Source of the DNA: Actinomycetes bacterium
GTDB taxonomy: Bacteria > Actinomycetota > Acidimicrobiia > Acidimicrobiales > Microtrichaceae
Assembly (NCBI GenBank): GCA_024222295.1
Contig: JAAEPF010000023.1
Location: 124,001-188,000 of the forward strand
Length of the DNA: 64,000 nucleotides
Reading direction: 5' to 3'
In this document: positions 48,741 to 57,051 of the stretch, piece after piece
How the letters are laid out: each line of letters begins with the position of its first letter
How positions within the stretch are numbered: the first letter of the stretch is position 1
Made by a program: the position numbers and the translations under genes
The notes under the pieces: model-generated
Databases searched by the model: none
Told to the model about the DNA's origin: nothing
Seen by the model: the letters and a program-made list of their open reading frames with translations, nothing else

Positions 48741-49832
48741 TCAGGCCCGGATCTCTTCGGGTGGCTCGTACGGACGGGTCCACGCCTGCCACGCGATGAC
48801 GCCGAGGGTCACGAGAGTGAGTGGGATCACGAAGACGCCCATCACGATCGCGAAGGGGTCCCGCAGGCCACTGCCCGTCTGGTCGAGCACCAGGAACACG
48901 ATGTAGGCGACGTAGTAGGCGAGGAAGAATGCGCCTTCGGTGCGCGTGATCGAGAACCCCTTGAAGAAGACGGGCAGGCAGGCCGCAGCCACCGCGACCA
49001 TGATCGGCATGTCGAGTTGCAGGGCTTCGTCGCTCACGGGCAGTCCGTCAGGTGCCACGAGGGCGGTCACTCCCAGCACGCTCAGCAGATTGAACAGGTT
49101 GGAGCCGACAGCGTTTCCGACGGCGATGTCGCGCTCGCCCTTCGCAGCCGCGACGAGCGAGGTGGCCAGTTCCGGCGCGCTGGTACCGATCGCCACCACG
49201 GTGAGGCCGACCACGAGGTCTGACACACCCAGGTCGACTGCGATCTCGCGCGCCGAGTTGACCAGCCAGGTCGAGCCCAGCACGAGCGCTCCGACTCCCC
49301 CGAGCACGAAGAGGATGTCGACCCAGAGCGGTTCACCCCCCGACTCGCCGTACTCGTCCTCGTACTCAGCAACTACTGCAGCCGACGCCGTCCGGGCGCT
49401 GCGCACCGTCCACGTCACATAGGCGACAATCGCCAGGAACAACAGCCCGCCCTCGATCCTGCCGATCGAACCGTTGAGTGACATCAGCAGCACCGCGAAC
49501 GAGGCGGCGATCATCAGAGGTACGTCGATCCGGACGATCTTTGCGGCCACGATCAGTCCGCCTCCTAGCGCGGCTGATGCGCCGAGCACCAACAGCACGT
49601 TGGCGATGTTGGAGCCGATCACGTTTCCGACAGCGAGCCCGGTCTGCCCCTTAAACGCGGAGCTGACCGACACCGCCAGCTCGGGTGCGCTGGTGCCGAA
49701 CGCCACCACTGTGAGACCCACGACAATCGGAGACAGCCCGAAGCGCACCGCGACCCGGCCGGCTCCCCGCACGAGGAACTCCGCCCCGCCGATCAGCACG
49801 ACGAAGCCCAGGATGAGCAGCACCCAGGTCAT
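48741..49832 (-). CDS. calcium/sodium (CaCA family) antiporter
   Basis: The 363-residue membrane protein has two inverted five-helix exchanger repeats. The alpha motifs are VVAFGTSAPELAVSVSSA with NVIGSNIANVL in the first half and VVAIGTSAPELATSLVAA with NAVGSNLFNLL in the second. These acidic and Asn residues bind Ca2+ and Na+ in known relatives. An acidic loop (EYEDEYGESGGEP) joins the halves. The protein should export Ca2+ in exchange for Na+ or protons. It converges with WS/DGAT across only 20 bp. Confidence 0.92.
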   Translation of the reverse strand: MTWVLLILGFVVLIGGAEFLVRGAGRVAVRFGLSPIVVGLTVVAFGTSAPELAVSVSSAFKGQTGLAVGNVIGSNIANVLLVLGASAALGGGLIVAAKIVRIDVPLMIAASFAVLLMSLNGSIGRIEGGLLFLAIVAYVTWTVRSARTASAAVVAEYEDEYGESGGEPLWVDILFVLGGVGALVLGSTWLVNSAREIAVDLGVSDLVVGLTVVAIGTSAPELATSLVAAAKGERDIAVGNAVGSNLFNLLSVLGVTALVAPDGLPVSDEALQLDMPIMVAVAAACLPVFFKGFSITRTEGAFFLAYYVAYIVFLVLDQTGSGLRDPFAIVMGVFVIPLTLVTLGVIAWQAWTRPYEPPEEIRA

Positions 49833-49895
49833 GGCTCATCACCCTGCCACGCTCGATGCCGGTCCACCCAGACCTCGAATGGCGTCGGAGCCTGC

Positions 49896-51494
49896 TCAGC
49901 AGGTGGCCGCGGCACCCGGCACGGTGATCGTGTCGCGCAAGCTTCCTTCGACGTAGAGGTCGAAGCGGTACTCGGTCGCCACGCATGAACGCGGAGTCTG
50001 GAAGGAAGCGCCGTCGCCGGATGTGGGCGGGCCGATGTAGTAGATCTCCTCGGGCTGCACCCAGCCGGCATCGCCGCCCGGGTTCTCGTACCCGGCGATC
50101 ACGATCGTGTCCTGCTCATCGAGCCCTTCGAGCTGCACGTTGACCGAGGTGATGCCCTCGTCGTACGAGGCCGTCGCGCTGGCGATGCGGGCATCCGGCG
50201 AAGCGTCGGTGCCGGCGCGGTCGGAACGGTTCGCAGTGAGGGCAGCGACAAGGTCGCTGGTGAACTCCGCCGCCAGATCAGCTTGATCGGGCGTGGTTGC
50301 CGCAACGTGCTCGAGCAGGGTGATGTACTGCGCCGCCAGCGAGCGGCCGCGCTCGACTCCCACATCGCCGAAACGCGTCACGGCCTCCTCCAACCATTCT
50401 TCCGCCGCCTCGGCATCACCCTGCGCGACGGCCACGGCCGATCGCCACAGGTACAGCTCCGCGGCCAGCTCGTTGAGGGCGATGCCCTCCTCGATCCGCG
50501 TTGCCGCCTTGTCCCAGTCGGCTTCGCCGACCGCCGCGATCGAGGCTACGGCGAGCAACAGCGGGTCCTCATCGCCGCCGGCGGCCAGTGCAGCGGCGAT
50601 GTCGGCCTCCACGGCATCGAATACTTCGGTCGAGGTGTCGGTGAACGCAAGCGTGGTGAGCAGGTCCGGGTTCGCAAGCGCCATCCGGGCGAGGGCGCGC
50701 GCCTGCAGGGCCTCGACGTAGTCCGGAGTGGCTTCGAGGGCCTCGTCGTACTCGTCGATGGCCTCCTGCGCGGCACCGGTGCCCAACAGGTACTGGCCCT
50801 TGGCTGTGGCGCTGATGGATTCGGCCGCGACCTCGGGGGTGGGCTTGTAGTAGATCTGCAGTGCCCAGCCGGCGCAGATGACGGCGAGGATGAGGCCCGG
50901 TACGGCAACGGGTGGCCGGAGCTTGCGGCCCAGCACGAGGGTGAAGCCCACCAGGAAGATCGCCACTGCCAGCACGGTCAGGACCGTCTCGTACTGGGAC
51001 GCCTTCGCGTTCCAGCTCACGCGCTGCTCCACCGTGAGCTGTTGTTCGAGCGACAGCTCGTTGGCGCTGATCTCGAGCTCGGCCGCGACCGTGCCGTCGC
51101 CACCGAGAGCCTCTTCCAGGCTGTCCGCTGCTTGCTGTTGGCGTTGCGCCGCCCGGTCGGGGTCAGTGGCAACTCCGTATTCCTCGGTGACCGTTGCTGC
51201 GTCGCCGAACACCGGGCGGATCGTCAGCAGCTCCAGTTCCGCGTCGACCTGGTCGAGGCCGGTGTTGACGCCCTTTGACAGCACGTCAGCGGTCTGTGAC
51301 TCCGAGGCCAGCCTCGTGGCCTGGCGGGCCGCGGTGGACTCGTTGGTTGCGGCGTTGGTGGCCAGCACCGCGATCCACGCCCCGAGTACCGCGAGGGTGG
51401 CCAGCGAGATGCCGATGCGTCGCTTGAATCGCCTCTCGGCCGGCGTGGCCTGTGGCTCCTGGTCGCCCGGCTGGTTCTGCTCGTCGTCGACCAT
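49896..51494 (-). CDS. unknown membrane protein with TPR-like C-terminal region
   Basis: The 532-residue protein has a helix at about 27-46, an outside-facing helical region with many Gln/Glu/Ala, two helices at about 168-187 and 193-210, and then a TPR-like array (EALEATPDYVEALQARALAR and ELYLWRSAVAVAQGDAEAAE). It ends with an Ig-like or beta-rich tail containing two cysteines. No family is recognised. The start overlaps the stop of the upstream gene (ATGA), so the two work together. The TPR region probably binds another protein. Confidence 0.72.
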   Translation of the reverse strand: MVDDEQNQPGDQEPQATPAERRFKRRIGISLATLAVLGAWIAVLATNAATNESTAARQATRLASESQTADVLSKGVNTGLDQVDAELELLTIRPVFGDAATVTEEYGVATDPDRAAQRQQQAADSLEEALGGDGTVAAELEISANELSLEQQLTVEQRVSWNAKASQYETVLTVLAVAIFLVGFTLVLGRKLRPPVAVPGLILAVICAGWALQIYYKPTPEVAAESISATAKGQYLLGTGAAQEAIDEYDEALEATPDYVEALQARALARMALANPDLLTTLAFTDTSTEVFDAVEADIAAALAAGGDEDPLLLAVASIAAVGEADWDKAATRIEEGIALNELAAELYLWRSAVAVAQGDAEAAEEWLEEAVTRFGDVGVERGRSLAAQYITLLEHVAATTPDQADLAAEFTSDLVAALTANRSDRAGTDASPDARIASATASYDEGITSVNVQLEGLDEQDTIVIAGYENPGGDAGWVQPEEIYYIGPPTSGDGASFQTPRSCVATEYRFDLYVEGSLRDTITVPGAAATC

Positions 51495-52237
51495 CAGAAC
51501 ACCAGTGAGAACGTCGTGACCGACACGACGATGTAGATGACCGAACCGACGGCGAACATCGCCCGGCGGGTGACGATGCGGGGCGTCAGCTCCGCAACTG
51601 TGTAGGCGACCACGGCGAGCAGGAGCAGCAGGGCGGCCACGCGCAGCGACCGCACCTGCTTGCGTGTGGTGTCGGCCTGGGTGGCCCATCCGTCGGGGTC
51701 GAGCACTCCCGGTGAGGTGATCCCGGTGCTGACGGCGGCCTCGTTCTCGGTGAGGGCCTGGTCGAAGTCGAACGGCACCGGCTCGGTGGGGTCAGCGACG
51801 ATCTGCGCGAGGAGTGTCTGGTCGCCGAACACGCCGACTGCCTGTGCCTCACCGGTGGCGGCGGTGCGTTCGTCGTCTGCTTGGTCCCGAAGGCGTGCAG
51901 CGACCTCGGCGAGACCTTGCTCCTCTGCCTCGGCCGCCAGGTCGTCGAGGGCGGCGGCCTCGGCGAAGTCGGCCACGTATGACACATACGCCACGGAGTC
52001 GTTGATGGTCGCGAGGCCTGCCTCGCTGACCTGCTGCTGCTGGGTGATCGTCTGGCCGACCGACTGGCGGTCCTCGAACGCTGCCGCTGACGCCAGCTGG
52101 CCGGCACGCCAGGTGACCACACCTGCGGTGATGGTGACGAGGCCGATCAGCAGTGGCACCAGCCACCCGGGGATCAGCCGTCGGTGTTCGTCGGGGGGTG
52201 TGTGTTCGTCTGGGGTGGGATCGTTGTCGTCGGGCAT
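51494..52237 (-). CDS. unknown membrane protein, partner of the TPR protein
   Basis: The 247-residue protein has a helix at about residues 22-43, a long Ala/Glu/Gln-rich helical region outside the membrane (QSVGQTITQQQQVSEAGLAT), and two or three C-terminal helices (VRSLRVAALLLLLAVVAYTV and AMFAVGSVIYIVVSVTTFSL). The layout of helix, helical bundle, helix pair is the same as in the first half of its downstream neighbour, suggesting paralogues. It is not recognised; a sensor-like or scaffold role is a guess. It heads the two-gene unit and is divergent from the rhodanese gene. Confidence 0.7.
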   Translation of the reverse strand: MPDDNDPTPDEHTPPDEHRRLIPGWLVPLLIGLVTITAGVVTWRAGQLASAAAFEDRQSVGQTITQQQQVSEAGLATINDSVAYVSYVADFAEAAALDDLAAEAEEQGLAEVAARLRDQADDERTAATGEAQAVGVFGDQTLLAQIVADPTEPVPFDFDQALTENEAAVSTGITSPGVLDPDGWATQADTTRKQVRSLRVAALLLLLAVVAYTVAELTPRIVTRRAMFAVGSVIYIVVSVTTFSLVF

Positions 52238-52308
52238 TGGCTCAGATGCTTGCGGGGTCCTGAGTCTGCCCCGAGCGGGTGTGGTACCACAACGACCCGG
52301 ATGACCTG

Positions 52309-52328
52309 ATACCCTAGGGGGTATAAAT
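52309..52328 (+). promoter_or_regulatory. CsoR/CstR-like operator over a -10 element
   Basis: The 16 bases ATACCCTAGGGGGTAT form a pseudo-palindrome of GC tracts flanked by AT, the type bound by CsoR-family repressors (copper-sensing CsoR, persulfide-sensing CstR). It overlaps a strong -10 box TATAAAT (52322-52328), so binding would block transcription. The rhodanese gene begins 25 bases downstream. No CsoR-family gene is seen in this window, so the regulator must be elsewhere; the assignment rests on motif similarity. Confidence 0.5.
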
Positions 52329-52352
52329 CAGCTTACTGCTTTCCGAGGTGTC

Positions 52353-52751
52353 ATCCGACTGTTTCTGCTTGCGCTGGCTGGTTTTGCTCTCGTAGTCGCC
52401 GGCTGTTCGAGCGACGACGAATCGTCCGGCGCCGGGTCGGATGTGCCGTCGCCCGGGGTGCCGGCCGCAGAACAGGCGCTGGCCCAGGACCGCACCGTGA
52501 TTGATGTGCGCACGCCGCAGGAGTACGCGGTTGCTCACGTCACCGACGCGGATCTGATCGATGTGCAGGACCCGACCTTCGCCGAACGCATTGCCGAACT
52601 CGACCCCAGCGGCGAGTACGTCGTGTACTGCCGCAGCGGCAACCGCTCTGCTGTTGCCGCTCAGTCGATGTCCGAGGCCGGACTCGACGTGTGGGACGGC
52701 GGCGGCCTGACCGACATGGAGGCCGCGGGCTGGCCGAGCACCTCCGGCTGA
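52353..52751 (+). CDS. rhodanese-domain lipoprotein with non-canonical start
   Basis: The frame encodes a lipoprotein signal directly before the rhodanese domain: IRLFLLALAGFALVVAGCSS, with lipobox VAGC. The domain shows DVRTPQEYAVAH and the active-site loop VYCRSGNRSAVAA, whose cysteine takes up sulfane sulfur. No ATG, GTG or TTG lies in frame between the upstream stop (52302) and the signal. The best start by position is ATC at 52353 with GAGG four bases upstream; a CTG at 52359 is possible. A start at GTG 52443 would lose the signal. A missing base after GTG 52348 would also restore a normal start. It may handle persulfide or thiosulfate outside the membrane. Confidence 0.7.
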   Translation: MRLFLLALAGFALVVAGCSSDDESSGAGSDVPSPGVPAAEQALAQDRTVIDVRTPQEYAVAHVTDADLIDVQDPTFAERIAELDPSGEYVVYCRSGNRSAVAAQSMSEAGLDVWDGGGLTDMEAAGWPSTSG

Positions 52752-52767
52752 ACGGCGCCGCCGGCCC

Positions 52768-53982
52768 TCAGACCGACGTCTTGGGCTGTGGGCGCACAAG
52801 CAGTCGACGCAGCACCCTCGGTGCCTTCGACGGCCGGGCCATGAGCGGCCCGATCACGGCAAGTACCAGCACGTAGGCAGCGGCCAGTGGGCCCAGGTCG
52901 GACTCGACCGCCTGAGCGGTTCCGAGCCCGGCGATCACTATCGAGAACTCACCGCGCGCGATGAGGGTGGTGCCTGCCCTCCATCGGCCGTCGATGCCCA
53001 CACCCGCTCGCGCGGCCACCACCCAGCCGGTGGCCATCTTGGTGATCACACCCACCGCGGCCAGGGCGATGGCTGCGGGCAGCACGGGCGGGAGGGTCTC
53101 GGTGTCGATCCCGAGTGCGAACGCGAAGAAGAAGATCGCGGCGAAAAGGTCGCGCAGCGGGCTGATCACGTCGGCTGCGCGCCGTTGCGCGGGCCCGGAT
53201 ATGGCCACCCCCACGAGGAACGCCCCGACGGCCGCCGACACGTCCACCTGCTGGACGAGTCCGGCCACGAGCAACACGGCCCCGAACGTCGACAGCAGGA
53301 CGACTTCGTCGCCCACCGACCCACTGCGCCGGTGGAGCAGCTCTCCGATGTCCTCGCCGAAGCGGCCCAGCACGATCAGGATCGTGGCAACGACGGCCAG
53401 GGCGACGGCAACGTCGAGAGCGCCCTCGCTCATCGACGTGCCGACCAGCAGCACGGCCACCACCGGCAGGTAGACAGCCATGACCAGGTCCTCGAGGACC
53501 AGGAGGGTCAGGACGTGGGGCGTCTCGCGGTTGCCGATCCGTCCGAGGTCGCCGACCAACTTGGCGATGACCCCCGAGGAGGAGATGTAGGTCACGCCAC
53601 CCAGCAGGATCGCGGCTACTGGATCCCAGCCCAGCAGCAGCCCTGCGAGCACTCCGGGGACACCGTTGACGACGAGGTCGAACCCGCCACCAACGGCTCC
53701 GCGTCGCAGCGCCGAGGTCAGCTCGCGCGGTGTGTACTCCAGCCCGAGCATGAACAGCAGCAACAGCACCCCGATCTCGGCCCCGAGTGCGGCGAACTGC
53801 CCCGAGTCGTCGAGCGACAGCGGTCCGCCGATGCCGGCAAGGATTCCCGCGAGCAGGTAGAGAGGGATCGGGCTGATGTGAAGCTTGGCCGCGACGAAGG
53901 CGAGGGCAGCCAGCACGAGCAGGTTGAGACCCAACTCGAGGAACGAACTCGCGACCTCTGAGGTCGTGGCTGCGAGCATCAA
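52768..53982 (-). CDS. khtU: KhtU-like K+/H+ antiporter (CPA2 family)
   Basis: The 404-residue membrane protein has about twelve helices in the Na+/H+ exchanger fold: ISPIPLYLLAGILAGIGGPL, GVLLLLFMLGLEYTP and TYISSSGVIAKLVGD, with acid residues in LLVLEDLVMAVYLPV typical of CPA2/KefB proteins. It lacks the cytoplasmic KTN domain of KefB/KefC, and the preceding gene supplies a separate regulatory protein, as in KhtTU/AmhT-AmhM. It should expel K+ or NH4+ at high pH or under electrophile stress (family knowledge). The start overlaps the upstream stop (ATGA). Confidence 0.87.
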   Translation of the reverse strand: MMLAATTSEVASSFLELGLNLLVLAALAFVAAKLHISPIPLYLLAGILAGIGGPLSLDDSGQFAALGAEIGVLLLLFMLGLEYTPRELTSALRRGAVGGGFDLVVNGVPGVLAGLLLGWDPVAAILLGGVTYISSSGVIAKLVGDLGRIGNRETPHVLTLLVLEDLVMAVYLPVVAVLLVGTSMSEGALDVAVALAVVATILIVLGRFGEDIGELLHRRSGSVGDEVVLLSTFGAVLLVAGLVQQVDVSAAVGAFLVGVAISGPAQRRAADVISPLRDLFAAIFFFAFALGIDTETLPPVLPAAIALAAVGVITKMATGWVVAARAGVGIDGRWRAGTTLIARGEFSIVIAGLGTAQAVESDLGPLAAAYVLVLAVIGPLMARPSKAPRVLRRLLVRPQPKTSV

Positions 53983-54461
53983 GCGCCGAGGAGCTCCGCC
54001 AGCTGCTCGACCGCACCGGGTGTGCCCACAGCGACGACCTGGGCGCCGGCGGTGAGCACGGTGTCGGGGCCGGGGTCGGGCACCGAGTCCCCGCGATGCA
54101 GCACGGCGGCGATGCTCGCTCCCGTGCGGCTGCGGATTTCGGCCTCACCGATGGTCTTGCCCGCGAACTCCGAGCCGGCGTCGATGCCCACCCAGTCGAT
54201 CGCGATTCCTTCGAGGTTTATGAGCGTCGACGCGGCGTCACTGACACCGCTGGTGGCGCCGAGCAGTTCCGCAAGCACGTCGGTGTCGCGCTCGTCAAGG
54301 GGAACGACCGTGCTGCACATGTCGGGGTCGTCGCTGTCATACAGCAGCAGGTCGTGCTTGCCGGTTCGGTTGGCGATGACACCCAGGCGCTTACCCCCAC
54401 GGGTGGTGAACTCGCGCCTGATGCCAATCCCTGGCAGTTCGGTCTCGTCGATCTCGGTCAT
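53979..54461 (-). CDS. khtT: KhtT-like RCK_C regulator of the antiporter
   Basis: The 160-residue cytoplasmic protein has a KhtT-type N-terminal domain (GIRREFTTRGGKRLGVIANR) and a C-terminal RCK_C (TrkA-C) domain (about 80-158: FAGKTIGEAEIRSRTGASIA, then VLTAGAQVVAVG). In KhtT this domain binds a nucleotide such as c-di-AMP and gates the antiporter. ATG 54461 is chosen because GGAGG lies seven bases upstream; a frame from 54500 adds 13 residues without a ribosome site. It is directly upstream of and overlaps the antiporter gene. Confidence 0.87.
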   Translation of the reverse strand: MTEIDETELPGIGIRREFTTRGGKRLGVIANRTGKHDLLLYDSDDPDMCSTVVPLDERDTDVLAELLGATSGVSDAASTLINLEGIAIDWVGIDAGSEFAGKTIGEAEIRSRTGASIAAVLHRGDSVPDPGPDTVLTAGAQVVAVGTPGAVEQLAELLGA

Positions 54462-54543
54462 GGGTGGACCTCCGATGAGAAGATACGCCCACCTGGGCAC
54501 CCGGGGTTGCCAACAAGCGTTACCAGGCCTCGCGGCCGCCCAG

Positions 54544-56772
54544 TCAGCTGATGTCGTCGACTATCGCGTTGAGCGTCGCGCTCGGGCGCATGACAGCGGT
54601 CGCGCGCCCTGGATCGGGGTAGAAGTATCCGTCGAGGTCGACCGGATCGCCCTGCACGGAGTTGAGCTCGTCGACGATCACCTGCTCGGCTTGCTCCATC
54701 GCTGAGGCGATCGGCGCGAAGCGCTCGGCGATCGCCTGATCGTCGCCCTGGTCGGCCAGAGCCCGGGCCCAGTACATGGCGAGGTAGAAGTGGCTGCCCC
54801 GATTGTCGAGCTCGTTGACCTTGCGCGACGGTGAGCGGCCTTCCTCCAGGAAGCGACCCGTCGCACCGTCGAGTGCGGCGCCGAGGACCCTGGCCACCGG
54901 GTTGCCGAACGACTCGGCGAGGTGCTCCAGGCTCGCGGCGAGGGCCAGGAACTCCCCGAGTGAGTCCCACCGAAGGTGGTTCTCGGCCACGAGCTGCTGC
55001 ACGTGCTTCGGGGCCGAACCGCCCGCGCCGGTCTCGAACAGGCCGCCGCCGTTCATGAGAGGTACGACGGAGAGCATCTTGGCGCTGGTGCCCAGCTCGA
55101 GGATCGGGAACAGGTCGGTGAGGTAGTCGCGCAACACATTGCCGGTGACCGAGATCGTGTCCTCGCCGCGGCGGATCCGCTCGAGGGAGTACGCGGTTGC
55201 CTTGACCGGGGCCAACACCTCGATGGTGAGGCCATCGGTGTCGTGCTCGGGGAGGTAGGCGTTGACCTTCTCGATGAGCTGGGCGTCATGTGCGCGGGTG
55301 GAGTCGAGCCAGAACACCGCAGGTGACCCGGTGGCGCGGGCACGGCTGACCGCGAGGCGAACCCAGTCGCGGATGGGAGCGTCCTTCGTCTGGCAGGCCC
55401 GCCAGATGTCGCCCTCGTTCACATCGTGGGACATGAGCACGGTGCTCGACCCGTCCACCACCTGCACGGTGCCGGCGGCCCCGATCTCGAAGGTCTTGTC
55501 GTGGCTGCCGTACTCCTCGGCCTTCTGCGCCATGAGGCCCACGTTGGGCACAGAACCCATGGTGGTGGGGTCATAGGCGCCGTTGGCACGGCAGTCGTCG
55601 ATGACGGCCTGGTACACACCGGCATAGCTGGAGTCGGGGATGACGGCGAGTGTGTCCTGCTGGTCGCCCTCTGCGTTCCACATCTGTCCGGACGTGCGGA
55701 TCATCGCCGGCATGGAGGCATCGATGATCACGTCGCTCGGCACGTGCAGGTTGGTGATGCCACGGTCCGAGTCGACCATCGCGAGCGGCGGCGCTGCCTC
55801 GAGCGCGGCGGCGAGCGAGGCTTCGATCGGAGAGCGTTCCGCCTCGGTTAGGTCGGCGATCTTCGCTTCCAGGTCTCCGAGGCCGTTGTCGGGGTCGATG
55901 CCGAGGCGTTCGAAGGTGGCGGCGTGCTCGCGGTACACGTCGCCGCACACGGCCATGACTGCGTGGCCGAAGATGATCGGGTCGGAGACCTTCATCATCG
56001 TGGCCTTGAGGTGCACCGACAGCAGCACGCCGGACTGCCGCGCAGCTTCGACCTGTTCGGCGAGGAAGGAGCGCAGCGCGTCGACGCGCATCACGGTGGA
56101 GTCGACCACCTCGCCGGCAAGCACGGGCACCGACTCCTTGAGCACTGTGGTGCCCGAGTCGGTGACCAACTCGATGCGCAGTGTGTCATCGGCCTCGATG
56201 GTCACCGACTGCTCGCTGGAGCGGAAGTCGTCGGCGCCCATCGTGGCCACGTTGGTCCGCGAATCGCCGCTCCACTCGCCCATCGAATGCGGGTGGCTGC
56301 GTGCATATGACTTCACGGACCCGGGTGCGCGCCGGTCGGAGTTGCCCTCACGCAGCACGGGGTTGACGGCGCTGCCCTTCACCTTGTCGTAGCGGGCCTT
56401 GATGTCCTCTTCCTCGGCGGTCGAGGGCTCCTCGGGGTAGAGGGGCACGTCGTAGCCCTTCGAGCGAAGCTCCTCGATGGTTGCCACGAGCTGTGGGACC
56501 GAGGCGGAGATGTTGGGCAGCTTTATGACGTTGGCCTCGGGCTGCTTCACGAGCTCGCCCAGCTCGGCGAGGTCATCGGCGATGCGCTGCTCGTCGGTGA
56601 GCGCCTCGGGGAAGGTGGCGAGCACACGCCCGGCCAGGGAGATGTCACGGGTCTCGACCGACACGCCGGCCACCCCTGAAAAGGCCTCGATCACCGGTAG
56701 TAGCGACCGGGTTGCGAGGGCGGGGGCCTCGTCGGTGATGGTGTAGATGATCGTGCCGGCGGAGACGCTCAT
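54544..56772 (-). CDS. icd: monomeric NADP-dependent isocitrate dehydrogenase
   Basis: The 742-residue protein is the large monomeric form of isocitrate dehydrogenase (oxidative decarboxylation of isocitrate to 2-oxoglutarate). Telling stretches are [20 protein letters not shown] at the start, [29 protein letters not shown] and [17 protein letters not shown]. Length and motifs match the type II enzyme of corynebacteria and Azotobacter rather than the 400-residue dimer. It is a single gene, divergent from the flavoprotein gene; the 279-bp gap between them holds no evident gene. Confidence 0.96.
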   Translation of the reverse strand: MSVSAGTIIYTITDEAPALATRSLLPVIEAFSGVAGVSVETRDISLAGRVLATFPEALTDEQRIADDLAELGELVKQPEANVIKLPNISASVPQLVATIEELRSKGYDVPLYPEEPSTAEEEDIKARYDKVKGSAVNPVLREGNSDRRAPGSVKSYARSHPHSMGEWSGDSRTNVATMGADDFRSSEQSVTIEADDTLRIELVTDSGTTVLKESVPVLAGEVVDSTVMRVDALRSFLAEQVEAARQSGVLLSVHLKATMMKVSDPIIFGHAVMAVCGDVYREHAATFERLGIDPDNGLGDLEAKIADLTEAERSPIEASLAAALEAAPPLAMVDSDRGITNLHVPSDVIIDASMPAMIRTSGQMWNAEGDQQDTLAVIPDSSYAGVYQAVIDDCRANGAYDPTTMGSVPNVGLMAQKAEEYGSHDKTFEIGAAGTVQVVDGSSTVLMSHDVNEGDIWRACQTKDAPIRDWVRLAVSRARATGSPAVFWLDSTRAHDAQLIEKVNAYLPEHDTDGLTIEVLAPVKATAYSLERIRRGEDTISVTGNVLRDYLTDLFPILELGTSAKMLSVVPLMNGGGLFETGAGGSAPKHVQQLVAENHLRWDSLGEFLALAASLEHLAESFGNPVARVLGAALDGATGRFLEEGRSPSRKVNELDNRGSHFYLAMYWARALADQGDDQAIAERFAPIASAMEQAEQVIVDELNSVQGDPVDLDGYFYPDPGRATAVMRPSATLNAIVDDIS

Positions 56773-57051
56773 TGGGGTCCTCGGTGCTTTCGCGCAGTCG
56801 TGTCGGGGCGGCCGCCGTGGGACGCGGCTGCCGCTTTGCGGGCCGAGCCACTCTATGGCGCGCGGGCGCCGAACCCCGAGCCGGAGCGATCGCCCGGGGC
56901 GCCGAGCACCTGGGCGGCGAGTCGAGGACGAACGAGTTGATGGTCACCGTGATCGAGCCGCACCTGCCGCCGGTGCCTCCCGGAATCAGCTGACGCTGGG
57001 CGCGGTCTCACCAGTGTCTACAGTGCGGTGCTCCGTAGGGGGTTCGACAAC

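Noticed and set aside
56773-57051. Short open frames in the gap between isocitrate dehydrogenase and the flavoprotein
   Set aside because: None has a ribosome site or sensible protein sequence; the gap is best read as a divergent promoter region.
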